NCBI RefSeq assembly: GCF_024343575.1
Contig: NZ_RJUA01000005.1
Location: 174,081-238,080, forward strand
Reading direction: 5' to 3'
Source of the DNA: Lacihabitans sp. LS3-19
GTDB taxonomy: Bacteria > Bacteroidota > Bacteroidia > Cytophagales > Spirosomataceae
Length of the DNA stretch: 64,000 nt
Position 1 is the stretch's first letter. The number at the start of each line of letters is the position of its first letter. Shown in pieces: positions 10,901-18,388 of the stretch. The translations under genes and the position numbers were made by a program. The notes below the pieces were generated by a model, which did not search any database, had not been told where the DNA came from, and was given only the letters and a program-made list of their open reading frames with translations.

Positions 10901-10914
10901 AGTTTTTTTATCAT
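7906..10914 (-). CDS. SusC/RagA-family TonB-linked outer-membrane transporter
   Basis: 1002 residues. Order: signal peptide ending at ILAQ (about residue 20), carboxypeptidase-regulatory-like beta-sandwich (about 22-105), plug domain (about 115-240, with the LRGSNAAVLYGSQGANGV block typical of SusC), then a 22-strand beta-barrel ending in an aromatic residue (LKLTF). It imports nutrients using energy from TonB-ExbBD, paired with the SusD-like lipoprotein that follows. The ROK-family regulator gene lies just upstream on the same strand, with 288 bases between them that must hold the promoter. Confidence 0.95.
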   Translation of the reverse strand: MIKKLLFFVLFLGSLPILAQNKTVSGKVTDSDDGSPISGVSVVVQGTSIGALTDTEGKYSIKAASKDVLIFSFIGMTSQSISVGSSNTVDVALASDPSLLDAIVVTALGIKREEKTLSYAQQTVSSDELIRTRDPNFMNSLSGKAAGVEIKRSSSGAGGSTKIVLRGNKSLSGDSSPLFVIDGIPMANNRGNQPGMWGGTDQGDGLSAINPEDIESISILRGSNAAVLYGSQGANGVVLITTKSGASGKATVTLNSGFTNEHYIELPELQYKYGAKSNAKESWSTTAGNYDDSFVKDFFQTGHNRYNAVTVSGGNDKTKAYFSYANTKANGITPNNNYGKNNFSFKQSTKMFKDKVTISSNVILAMEKTENRLTAGYYLNPLTGLYMFPRERNFSDYRNNYSVFNEKRNINAQNWFVSDHHQSNPYWIVNNEPKTDDSKRAIGSMSVAYNILKNLTLQVRGNFDYAAKQFEQQHAATSNSTNVHPNGAWDYSNYDDQLAYTDAILTHSANLSKNLTLNSVIGGSYQKTKYGVGVAVNTGTVGLLYPNEFYFQNLPTNVQVSSITNGSVVKQGLFGNFQFGFKEMLFLDLSGRNDWASTLALTGNDSYFYPSVGLTGIVSEMFKMPDFITFGKLRASYTQVGNEVPFNRIFPQNSINASGGVVRNTVKPFLNAKPEIITSLEFGADWRFFHNRFGIDFTYYDITSKDQFIQVPTVSGEGGYTTEFINAGEITNKGVELTLSATPYKTNDFQWTTAFNFTRNRNKIVDIGPDPKKVIQLGSSEGYDSKLVVGGAFNDLYVLKFQRDAQDRIIFDNGKPLRTATTELVGNLDPRWSLGWNNNFTYKRFNMGVLINGKFGGHVFSQTESMLDGAGVSLRTADARDAGGVKVNGVDKNTEAAITTVDAETWYRAIGDRNGIGEAYVYDRTNIRLAQFNLGYDLNLAKTNLPIKAANISFIGNNLFFLHKVAPFDPELAMSTNQNAQGLDNFNLPSTRTYGFNLKLTF

Positions 10915-10969
10915 GTCTGATAGATTTTGGTTAAGAAAATAGTTTTGCAGTTTTTTAAACTTACCCTAA

Positions 10970-10985
10970 ATTAAAATATTTTAAT
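10970..10985. promoter_or_regulatory. AT-only 16-bp palindrome upstream of susC
   Basis: ATTAAAATATTTTAAT is a perfect palindrome about 55 bases before the susC start codon, between it and the ROK regulator gene. It could be an operator for that regulator. In DNA this AT-rich such a palindrome may also arise by chance, so this is only a candidate. Confidence 0.25.
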
Positions 10986-11202
10986 AAGTACTCCTAATTT
11001 ATTTAATATTTTTTTAATAGGTGCCTAATAATAAATTATTTTTCCAAACAAATATCTTCTTTTAGTGCAAGAAAAAATGGATAAAGAGTATTTCTGAAAA
11101 AGCTTAAAGCTTAACCGAAATAGCTAAAAAATAAAGATTTTTTTATAAAGAAGACGTTTGAAAGAAATCGAAGTTGAGGATTTAGGAGGTTTTAAAAAAG
11201 AC

Positions 11203-12396
11203 TTAATATAACTTCAATCCTAACATTTTTTCGTAAACCAGAGATTTGGTGCCAAAAATCTTTGCTTGATCACCCATTGGAGAAATTAATACATTAAGGT
11301 TTTTTTTGAAGTCAGTTAAACAATATTTGTTAATGGCTTGATTTAAGGTAGAAACAATCAACTCTCCTGCTTTGGTTAAAACACCATCGATAATGATGAT
11401 TTCTGGATTAAACATATGAATAGCTATCGAGAGTCCTTTTCCTAATTCTCTACCGATATCAAATATCAAATCTATTGAGAATTCGTCCCCTTTTAGGGCA
11501 GCATCCACTACATCTTCTAATCTAATCTCATCTTTTTTCAATGCTAATGTAGAAGTTTTGCCTTCAACTATCCCTTGCTTTGCTTTATTTATGAGTGCCA
11601 AAGCAGATGCAACCGTTTCTAAGCACCCTTTTTTACCACAATGACACAGCATTCCATCGGGCTTTATTTGGATATGCCCCAATTCGCCAGCGAACCCATC
11701 TGCCCCTTTTATAATCTGCCCATTGCACATAATACCAAGGCCAATTCCCCAATCTAGGTTAATTAACAAGACATTAGATTTGTTTTTAGCCAAACCAAAA
11801 TGATGCTCACCTAGCATTGAAGCTTGTGTGTCATGGGTAATAAATGTAGGAATTTTTAAAGATTCTTGTAATATCTCTGCTAAAGATCTATCGTTCTCAT
11901 TATGATTAGGATAAGAGTAATTAATTCCTCTTTCCATACTTAACAACCCCGGTGAAGAAATACCAATAGCCCAAACTTTGGTTTCTCCTATGAAGACCGA
12001 AGACTCAAACTTCAAGTCTTCAATCAAGGTTTCGGAGTTTATATCAAAAGTCAAAGTTTTTCTTCTTAGTATCTCATTTCTAAGATTTAATAAGTAAAAA
12101 TTAGTTTCATAGATATTGATATCAATAACTAAAACCTGATTTTTATTCGGATTTAAATCAAACAAACTCGGTCTTCTACCTGACTTTGTTTTTGACGAAC
12201 CTACCTCTGCTATCCACTCATTCGCTATTAACTCATTGATATATACCGTAATAGAAGGGACACTTGTATGGAGTTTTTTGGCTAATTGAGCAATGGTAAT
12301 AGCACCAGAATTATATATTTCAGTTAATATTTCTACTATGTATTGATTTTTCTTAATCTCTACGACAGACGAAAATTGCTCATTATTATTAACCAT
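11203..12396 (-). CDS. ROK-family transcriptional regulator (NagC/XylR type)
   Basis: 397 residues from the ATG at 12396; an in-frame TTG one codon earlier is less likely. A winged helix-turn-helix occupies about residues 18-80 (TIAQLAKKLHTSVPSITVYINEL) and is followed by the ROK sugar-kinase-like fold, with the GELGHIQI segment and the zinc-binding CHCGKKGCLE cluster at roughly residue 250. Such proteins repress sugar uptake genes until an inducer sugar or sugar phosphate binds. Its position upstream of susC/susD suggests it controls that locus (inference). The kinase phosphate motif is degenerate, as expected for a repressor rather than a kinase. Confidence 0.9.
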   Translation of the reverse strand: MVNNNEQFSSVVEIKKNQYIVEILTEIYNSGAITIAQLAKKLHTSVPSITVYINELIANEWIAEVGSSKTKSGRRPSLFDLNPNKNQVLVIDINIYETNFYLLNLRNEILRRKTLTFDINSETLIEDLKFESSVFIGETKVWAIGISSPGLLSMERGINYSYPNHNENDRSLAEILQESLKIPTFITHDTQASMLGEHHFGLAKNKSNVLLINLDWGIGLGIMCNGQIIKGADGFAGELGHIQIKPDGMLCHCGKKGCLETVASALALINKAKQGIVEGKTSTLALKKDEIRLEDVVDAALKGDEFSIDLIFDIGRELGKGLSIAIHMFNPEIIIIDGVLTKAGELIVSTLNQAINKYCLTDFKKNLNVLISPMGDQAKIFGTKSLVYEKMLGLKLY

Positions 12397-12441
12397 CAAT
12401 TTAAAAGTTTTTATTTACAGGGAAATTATGTGGTAAATTTA

Positions 12442-13701
12442 TCAATAATCTTCGATAACTTTCAAATAGTGGATTCCCGAAGATGTATTTATTTTAGAAT
12501 TTTGTTTTTCAATTCGAGGATTTGCCCCACCAAAAAACTTATAAAACTCGATTCCACCAAATGATTTTCCGTAGTTCAAATATTGAAACATACTTATAGC
12601 AACATTTTTACCTGTCTTGTCAAATACGATACTCAAAGGCATAATTCCAGAAAGCGGTATATTTCCTTTGTTGGTAAGCGAACCATCCTTTCCCAAGCTT
12701 AAAATAGAAATTGAAGATTTACCAGTATTTCGATCATTAATGGGGTAGTCAAAAGACTTTTTAAGATTTGACACCAAAATTGTACTACCATCTGGATGTA
12801 GGACTAGGGATTTCGGATTTTCTTCAACCTCTGCTTTTGAAATTAATGAATGTGGCTCTTGTTCATTGAATTTAATTACAAAAACCTGACCTTTAGGTGC
12901 ATTTACCCCTATCTGATCCTTAGCGTCTATTACTAAAAAATATTTGCCATCTGCACTGAAAGTGCCAAAAGTGGGAATTCCATCAAATTTTATCGTATTG
13001 CCAGACTGCTCCACCCTAATTATCTTTTGGGTAGGACCATCTTTTATTACTTTCAGCAAGCCGATTTCCTTAGTATCCTGTTTTAGATATACCAAAAAAT
13101 CTTCTGAAGGATGCCAAATCACGTCATTTATAACGCCATTCCCTAAAGTATTTGGCTTCGAAATTACTCTAATTGGTTTTCCGAATTCATTTAATTCAAA
13201 AATCTGCAATTCTTGATTATAACCCTCAGCTGCTACTGCAAGGTATTCGTTTGATTTATTTAATGCTATAGCTCTAGGATTCAAAGCCACTGGAAATCTA
13301 TAATCTGGCTTAATATTTCGGAGGTTAGCAATATCCACCACACTAACATATGCTCCATCTGGCAAACCAGTAAACTGAATTTGTTTTTCGTCTTTTTTGA
13401 GCCCGCCTTTGCTTTCTAAAACGTAGCACATTCTGTTGTCAGACTTCAATGCAATTGCTCTATTGTTGTTTAGAACAGAATTAGAAAGGATTTCCTCCGA
13501 GTTTTTATAAGAATCCTCTAATTGTAAAGGAAACAAAAATGCTCCCATTTTATCTGTTCCAACTTTATCAATCATACCTGTAGAAAACGAAAACGGGCCA
13601 AAATCTGAATCTTCCAAATACAAAATGCCCTTTGCATCAAAAGAAATTGGTTGAGCGAGAGCACTAAAAGAAATACAAATCGAAAATAATAGTCTTTTCA
13701 A
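12442..13701 (-). CDS. Exported beta-propeller protein (YncE/lactonase-like fold)
   Basis: 419 residues with an N-terminal signal peptide ending at ALAQ. The start is a TTG at 13701; no ATG fits before the signal sequence. The mature part shows repeated blades such as NKSNEYLAVAAEG, SADGKYFLVIDA, HPDGSTILVSN and DKTGKNVAISM, as in seven-bladed 6-phosphogluconolactonase or YncE propellers. No catalytic residues can be assigned, so an enzyme function is not claimed. It lies 46 bases upstream of the ROK gene and downstream of the Dabb gene on the same strand. Confidence 0.7.
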   Translation of the reverse strand: MKRLLFSICISFSALAQPISFDAKGILYLEDSDFGPFSFSTGMIDKVGTDKMGAFLFPLQLEDSYKNSEEILSNSVLNNNRAIALKSDNRMCYVLESKGGLKKDEKQIQFTGLPDGAYVSVVDIANLRNIKPDYRFPVALNPRAIALNKSNEYLAVAAEGYNQELQIFELNEFGKPIRVISKPNTLGNGVINDVIWHPSEDFLVYLKQDTKEIGLLKVIKDGPTQKIIRVEQSGNTIKFDGIPTFGTFSADGKYFLVIDAKDQIGVNAPKGQVFVIKFNEQEPHSLISKAEVEENPKSLVLHPDGSTILVSNLKKSFDYPINDRNTGKSSISILSLGKDGSLTNKGNIPLSGIMPLSIVFDKTGKNVAISMFQYLNYGKSFGGIEFYKFFGGANPRIEKQNSKINTSSGIHYLKVIEDY

Positions 13702-13728
13702 AGCCTTTTTATTTTTCAGTTTTTAAAA

Positions 13729-14043
13729 TCAACATGCATCATAAACCTGAACTTTCTCCCATAGCATCGAGCAGGCTGCTATAAATGCATGATGGTCGGC
13801 ATGGTCTTGATAAATATCTTGTTTCTCGGCAGTTTCGAAGATAAAAGTGATACTAAAATCATAAGTAGTATCTATAACTTCTCTATTGGTATTGGCAGGT
13901 TGTCCAACATATGCAACACCTATTTCCGCTATTTCAGATAGCTTCAATAGACCCGCATGCAATTGCTTTTTGTGATCCTCATTTCCTTTTTCTTTTAACC
14001 AAAAAAACACTGTGTGCACAAATCCTGTTTTTAAATTTCCCAT
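13729..14043 (-). CDS. Dabb (stress-responsive A/B barrel) domain protein
   Basis: 104 residues, all one ferredoxin-like A/B barrel. It shows the VHTVFFWLKE first strand, the YDFSITFIFET strand and the H-x-A-F motif (DHHAFIAACSMLWEKVQVYD) typical of the Dabb family. These are small dimeric cytoplasmic proteins; a few are enzymes (olivetolic acid cyclase), but bacterial members mostly lack a known role. It begins 2 bases after the lipase-like gene stop, so the two are translationally coupled. Confidence 0.88.
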   Translation of the reverse strand: MGNLKTGFVHTVFFWLKEKGNEDHKKQLHAGLLKLSEIAEIGVAYVGQPANTNREVIDTTYDFSITFIFETAEKQDIYQDHADHHAFIAACSMLWEKVQVYDAC

Positions 14044-14045
14044 TT

Positions 14046-15224
14046 TTAATTTTTATAAGTGTTAAATAAATCCAAAGTTCCTAAAAAAAATGTTGATATC
14101 GAAGAACCATGCGTTCCCCCAGTAATTTTTTCTAAAGTAACACTCGGCGACCCTTTAGCTGTCATACCGACCTGTGCACTTTGTGAATTAAAAAAAGGAA
14201 CATAAGTGTCTGCATCTCCATGGTACAATCTGGTTGGTATTTTCGATTTCCAACTGACCAAATCATTGTCATTAAAAGCTGAAATCCAATCCAACTCTGT
14301 ATTATTTTTAATTCCATCTTTAAAGGAAGTTTTTAAAATCTCATCGAAACTCAAAGGAATATCTACATTTTGAGCATTCTTTTCTATCTGGCTTGCATAA
14401 GGTTCAACAAAATAATCCGATGCAGGTCTATTAAAACCATACAAACGATTGTAAGTCAATAAAACCCAAATATAAGATCTATTATTGACAACCTCTCCGC
14501 TGGTTTTGAAATTAACAAATGCATTTACCGTTTGTGTTTTATCATAAGCTCCAGCACCACAGCTTGATGCTTTTAAGTTAAAAAACGATGAATATTCTTC
14601 TTCTATTAATTTTTGCGTAGCTAAAGTAGCATAACCACCTTCCGAATACCCAGCTAATAGAAGATTTTGATTCCAGTTGGTGCCTTCATTTTTCAAAAAC
14701 TCTTTTACAGCTAACAAAAAATCTACATTCGCCTGAGATAAACCTTTTTTATGCTCATAAGGATGAGGATAGGATTTTGAATCTCCATAACCCAAATAAT
14801 CTGGCATGGCAACAATAAAACCTGAAGATGCCAAAAGCATGCCTAGCGAACTTTCTGAAGAAGTATTAAAATAAGAAGGTGCTTGACTTTCGTTGGTTAT
14901 AGTTCCGTGCTGAAGACTTGCCAAGGCCAAAGGCTCGCTTATGTCTGTTGGAATTATTATGGCTCCTGAGGCGGTTATCAAATCACCTTCAACAGTTTTA
15001 GTTTGATAAGAGATTTTATGTAGGCTAATTCCTGACCTTACCAAAAATGTTAATGTTGAGCCTTGAGCCCCAAACTGAGCCGTAAGACTATTTGTAAATT
15101 CAGTTTTGGTAATAACTTTTACAGAATTTGAAGAAATCAGATATTTGTCAAACTCCAGAATAGGATCTTTTTCGCAGGAAACGAACACAAAGACCAATAA
15201 TATCCACTTAAAATATAGTTTCAA
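14046..15224 (-). CDS. Alpha/beta-hydrolase lipoprotein (secretory lipase-like)
   Basis: 392 residues starting with TTG at 15224. The N-terminus is a lipoprotein signal with Cys17 (FVSC). An alpha/beta hydrolase fold follows: the oxyanion region LQHGT, the nucleophile elbow GYSEGG with Ser194, an HGDADTYVPF strand carrying the probable acid, and a C-terminal GGTHGSS histidine. The layout resembles secretory lipases and prolyl-oligopeptidase-like esterases anchored in the envelope. The substrate is unknown. A MarR gene lies 66 bases upstream on the same strand and may share the transcript. Confidence 0.85.
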   Translation of the reverse strand: MKLYFKWILLVFVFVSCEKDPILEFDKYLISSNSVKVITKTEFTNSLTAQFGAQGSTLTFLVRSGISLHKISYQTKTVEGDLITASGAIIIPTDISEPLALASLQHGTITNESQAPSYFNTSSESSLGMLLASSGFIVAMPDYLGYGDSKSYPHPYEHKKGLSQANVDFLLAVKEFLKNEGTNWNQNLLLAGYSEGGYATLATQKLIEEEYSSFFNLKASSCGAGAYDKTQTVNAFVNFKTSGEVVNNRSYIWVLLTYNRLYGFNRPASDYFVEPYASQIEKNAQNVDIPLSFDEILKTSFKDGIKNNTELDWISAFNDNDLVSWKSKIPTRLYHGDADTYVPFFNSQSAQVGMTAKGSPSVTLEKITGGTHGSSISTFFLGTLDLFNTYKN

Positions 15225-15290
15225 GGCAAGAAGATTTTATAGATTCAAAATTTTAACAAATAACGTTAAAAAAGCAAGATGGATTGCGAT

Positions 15291-15743
15291 TCAACCTCGT
15301 AATTTATCCAACAATCTGTTTAACTCATCGAATTCACTTTCTGTCAAATCTCCCATAACATTATCAAGTGGTATCATACCAGCATTAACTTGCTCCAAAA
15401 ACGCAGAACCTTTTGGTGTTATTTTCACGTCGCAAGCTCTTCTGTTACCAATTTTTTGATCTCTGCTTACATATCCTTTAGCAAAAAGTTTATCTACTAG
15501 TCTAGAGGCATTGGACATCTTGTCTAACATCCTTTCAATGATCTCATTGATTGTGATAGCTTTACCTTTTTGGCCATTCAATATCCTCAACACATTGTAT
15601 TGTTGGCTACTTATATCAAATTCTTTCAGGAATTTATTCTGTTTAAAGTTAAGCCAATTATTGGTAAATATAATATTTACCATTGTTTTCTCATGATTGT
15701 TTTTAAATGGCTTGGTTTGTTTTATTTCCTGCTCTAAACTCAT
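15291..15743 (-). CDS. MarR-family transcriptional regulator
   Basis: 150 residues with the MarR winged-helix core: LNGQKGKAITINEIIERM then NASRLVDKLFAKGYVSRDQ and the wing GNRRACDVKITPKG. It binds DNA as a dimer and usually responds to small phenolic or lipophilic ligands. The gene is divergent from maf; an inverted repeat at 15776-15798 between them, overlapping its own candidate promoter, would allow autorepression. The lipase-like gene downstream is the most likely target (inference). Confidence 0.9.
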   Translation of the reverse strand: MSLEQEIKQTKPFKNNHEKTMVNIIFTNNWLNFKQNKFLKEFDISSQQYNVLRILNGQKGKAITINEIIERMLDKMSNASRLVDKLFAKGYVSRDQKIGNRRACDVKITPKGSAFLEQVNAGMIPLDNVMGDLTESEFDELNRLLDKLRG

Positions 15744-15775
15744 ACTTTTGTAAATGAAAGAATATTAAATATGTA

Positions 15776-15798
15776 TTTACATAAATTACAAATGTAAA
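15776..15798. promoter_or_regulatory. Candidate MarR operator
   Basis: Perfect inverted repeat TTTACAT (15776-15782) and ATGTAAA (15792-15798) with a 9-base spacer, located between the divergent marR and maf genes. It overlaps the minus-strand -7 box at 15789-15796, as expected for autoregulation. Confidence 0.4.
15789..15796 (-). promoter_or_regulatory. Bacteroidota -7 box for marR
   Basis: TACATTTG on the minus strand matches TAnnTTTG exactly, 45 bases before the marR start codon. No TTG -33 element is found at the usual 17-23 base spacing. Confidence 0.4.
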
Positions 15799-15820
15799 AA
15801 AATAATTTCAAAAAGATTCT

Positions 15821-16396
15821 ATGAATATTGACAAAAAACTAATCTTGGCATCCAATTCTCCTCGAAGAAAAGAAATACTAACCTCTGCAGGGTTTAAATT
15901 TGAGATTTTGGTAAGAGAAACCAATGAGGAGTTTGACTCAAATATGGACTACAATTTAGTACCTGAATTTCTAGCCAGAAAAAAAGCGGAATGTTTTAAA
16001 GAATTTGATAATGAAACAATCATTTTAAGCTCTGACACAGTGGTTATTAATGACAAAAAAATAGTCAATAAACCTCAATCGAAAGAAGAAGCTTTTGAAA
16101 TGTTAAGTAGTTTGAGCAATAAAACCCACGAGGTAATTACGGGTGTTTGCCTTAAAATAGGCGATAACTATTCTACATTTTCAGATCAAACGGTGGTAAC
16201 TTTCGAAGATTTAAATAAGGCAGAAATTGATTTTTATATAAAAAATTATTCGCCAATGGACAAAGCCGGAGCTTACGGAGTGCAAGACTTCATAGGAATG
16301 ATAGGAATTTCAAAAATCGAAGGTTCATTCTACACGGTAATGGGTTTACCGATACATAAAGTTTACAAAGCACTTAAACCATTTATAGTTTTTTAA
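15821..16396 (+). CDS. maf: Maf-family nucleoside triphosphate pyrophosphatase
   Basis: 191 residues. The Maf signature is at residues 8-20 (ILASNSPRRKEIL), followed by SSDTVV and the LSNKTHEVITGV and DKAGAYGVQ blocks that form the active site. Maf/YhdE proteins hydrolyse dTTP, UTP or modified NTPs to the monophosphate and pyrophosphate, cleaning the nucleotide pool and affecting septation. It heads a plus-strand run with a tiny protein and a deoxyribonucleotidase; its stop overlaps the next start (TAATG). Confidence 0.95.
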   Translation: MNIDKKLILASNSPRRKEILTSAGFKFEILVRETNEEFDSNMDYNLVPEFLARKKAECFKEFDNETIILSSDTVVINDKKIVNKPQSKEEAFEMLSSLSNKTHEVITGVCLKIGDNYSTFSDQTVVTFEDLNKAEIDFYIKNYSPMDKAGAYGVQDFIGMIGISKIEGSFYTVMGLPIHKVYKALKPFIVF

Positions 16397-16641
16397 TGAA
16401 AGACGATATTACCATATTTTTAAATGAGCCTGACGACAAAGTTTACGTTAGAGTTCCTGATGATATAGAAACCCACTATGAGCTCCAGAATCTATCTGGC
16501 AAAATTCTACAGGAAGCCACACATGACAAAAGCCTCCATGACTTTGACTTAACCGGCTTACCTGAAGGGATTTATTTCGTAATAGTAAACCAAGGAAACT
16601 TGATTAGATCTAAAAAAATAATAAAAGGCTATCACCCATAA
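16396..16641 (+). CDS. Small free-standing T9SS-tail-like protein
   Basis: 81 residues without signal peptide. The whole protein resembles a type A T9SS C-terminal sorting domain: YELQNLSGKIL corresponds to the family's hydrophobic-strand-then-GK block, FDLTGLPEGIYFVIV to the LxxGxYxV block, and SKKIIKG to the terminal KKxxK strand. The usual NPxxD start is weakened to NEPDD. Normally this domain is the last 70-80 residues of a secreted protein; here it stands alone between maf and a nucleotidase, coupled to maf by TAATG. Without a signal peptide it should stay cytoplasmic. Its function is unknown. Confidence 0.7.
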   Translation: MKDDITIFLNEPDDKVYVRVPDDIETHYELQNLSGKILQEATHDKSLHDFDLTGLPEGIYFVIVNQGNLIRSKKIIKGYHP

Positions 16642-16648
16642 AATGTAA

Positions 16649-17179
16649 ATGAAAACAATAATTATAGACATGGACGATGTAATGGCAGACGCCAGTGCAG
16701 GTATTTTAGACGTCTTCAATGAATTAAATGGAACAGACTTAAAAAAAGATTTTTTTAAAGATAAAAACTTTTATGATTTCATGAATTCTGGTAAATACTT
16801 GACATATAGAGATAGGCTATTTGATCAAGGCTTTTTTATTAACCTAGAAGTGATGCCTGATGCTCAAGAAGTTATAAAAGAACTTTCAGAGAAACACAAA
16901 GTTTATATTGTTTCCGCAGCCACAGAATTCCCAAACTCTTTAAGAGAAAAATACGATTGGATGCAAAAATACTTTCCGTTTATATCTTGGAGGAATTTTA
17001 TGCTTTGTGGCGATAAATCAATTGTAAAAGGTGATGTAATGATAGACGACCATGAGAAAAACTTAAAGACTTTTTCAGGCGAAACTTTACTTTTTGACGC
17101 CATGCACAATCAACAACTTGAAGGCTACCATAGAGTTTATAATTGGCAAGAAATTCATAACTATTTCTTTAAAAACTGA
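16649..17179 (+). CDS. 5'(3')-deoxyribonucleotidase (NT5C type, HAD superfamily)
   Basis: 176 residues. The HAD nucleophile motif is IIDMDDVMAD with Asp7 and Asp9; motif II is the IVSAATEFP segment and the terminal acidic motif is MIDDHEKNLKTF. The length and the DxDDV variant match the mitochondrial/bacterial 5'(3')-deoxyribonucleotidases, which dephosphorylate dUMP or dTMP. With Maf upstream it suggests a small nucleotide-housekeeping operon. It starts 7 bases after the tail-like gene. Confidence 0.88.
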   Translation: MKTIIIDMDDVMADASAGILDVFNELNGTDLKKDFFKDKNFYDFMNSGKYLTYRDRLFDQGFFINLEVMPDAQEVIKELSEKHKVYIVSAATEFPNSLREKYDWMQKYFPFISWRNFMLCGDKSIVKGDVMIDDHEKNLKTFSGETLLFDAMHNQQLEGYHRVYNWQEIHNYFFKN

Positions 17180-17183
17180 GACT

Positions 17184-17798
17184 ATGCTTATAAGAATATT
17201 GTATTTTCTGATTTTAGTTTTAGAAATATTTTTCAGTCAAAATGGCGATTTAACCTTTGTGAAAATCACAAAACCACTATTGATGCCTTTATTGATGATT
17301 TTGGCAATTCAATCTGGCATTAAAGACAAGTTTCTATACATCGCCTTGTTTTTTAGCTTATTAGGTGATGTATTCTTAATGTATTCAGGACAAAACTATT
17401 TCATGCTTGGGCTAGGCTCTTTTTTGATTGGTCACTTTGCTTATATTTTATTATTCAAAAAGCAATTCCGATTTAATCTCATAAAAAGTTTACCTTTTGC
17501 AATAGCTACTTTTCTATATTTTATGTTTCTGAAAAGAGGAATACCAAATGAACTATTCGTTGCTGTAACTCTCTATTGTTCGGTTATTACATTGATGGCA
17601 ATTTTTGCTGCCTGCAGAATCTCAAATGCTAAGTCTTATCAAATCGTATTATTGGGAGCCATCCTTTTTGTAATTTCTGATTCATTAATAGCGTACAATA
17701 AATTTTATGAATCGCTAAAATACAGCTCAGTATTGGTAATGAGTACCTATGGAGTAGCCCAATATCTGATAGTCACTGGCTGGGCAAAAAAGAATTAA
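17184..17798 (+). CDS. YhhN-family membrane protein (lysoplasmalogenase-like)
   Basis: 204 residues from the ATG at 17184, four bases after the nucleotidase stop. An open frame continues upstream to 17094, but those 30 residues lie inside the nucleotidase gene and interrupt an otherwise N-terminal membrane helix. About eight transmembrane helices, with the family motifs LLGDVFLMY and ISDSLIAYNKF. YhhN/TMEM86 proteins hydrolyse the vinyl-ether bond of lysoplasmalogens in animals; the bacterial role is unclear. It converges with marC, overlapping it by four bases. Confidence 0.82.
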   Translation: MLIRILYFLILVLEIFFSQNGDLTFVKITKPLLMPLLMILAIQSGIKDKFLYIALFFSLLGDVFLMYSGQNYFMLGLGSFLIGHFAYILLFKKQFRFNLIKSLPFAIATFLYFMFLKRGIPNELFVAVTLYCSVITLMAIFAACRISNAKSYQIVLLGAILFVISDSLIAYNKFYESLKYSSVLVMSTYGVAQYLIVTGWAKKN

Positions 17799-18367
17799 AC
17801 GATATTGGTTTTTATAAGTTTGATAGCTATGGCTAAAAGTATCAAACCAAATACCTTTTGCAGAACTTCTATAGTACCAGGTTCTAGTTTTTTCTCAAGC
17901 CAAGCGGAAGATTTAAGTACAATAAATATCAAAACTAAATTTACCAAAATACCACAAATGATATTAACATCAGCGTATGCAGCTTTTAATGAAATCAAAG
18001 AAGTCATAGTGCCTGCACCTGCGATTATGGGAAACGCCAAAGGAACCACACTACTGGCTTTGCCTTGGTTTATAGGATTATGTTTAAAAATTTCTCGCCC
18101 TAATATCATCTCAAAACCAATAATCAACAGTATCAATGCACCAGCCATGGCGAAAGATTTTACGTCCACACCAAAGAGCTGGAGTATTTTTGTTCCTAAA
18201 AACAAATAACCCAACATCAAACCTCCTGATATCAATGTTATACGTTCGGCATAAATGTGACCAACTTTTTTTCTAAGATTAAGAATGATAGGTATAGAGC
18301 CTAAAATGTCGATAATCGAAAACAAAATAAGAGAAACTGAAAGTATTTCTTTAAAATTGAATTTCAT
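17795..18367 (-). CDS. MarC-family integral membrane protein
   Basis: 190 residues with six predicted transmembrane helices, the early FSIIDILGSIPIIL segment and the PLAFPIIAGAGTMTSLI motif that defines the MarC/YchE (NAAT) family. Once thought to take part in multiple antibiotic resistance, the family's function remains unsettled. One relative was described as an amino-acid transporter. It starts 21 bases after the class V aminotransferase stop and is probably cotranscribed with it. Confidence 0.9.
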   Translation of the reverse strand: MKFNFKEILSVSLILFSIIDILGSIPIILNLRKKVGHIYAERITLISGGLMLGYLFLGTKILQLFGVDVKSFAMAGALILLIIGFEMILGREIFKHNPINQGKASSVVPLAFPIIAGAGTMTSLISLKAAYADVNIICGILVNLVLIFIVLKSSAWLEKKLEPGTIEVLQKVFGLILLAIAIKLIKTNIV

Positions 18368-18388
18368 TTGTTGATTTTTTTCGTGAAA

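Noticed and set aside
17094..17183. N-terminal extension of the YhhN-like protein
   Set aside because: These 30 codons are inside the nucleotidase gene and would put soluble sequence before the first membrane helix; the ATG at 17184 fits spacing and family.
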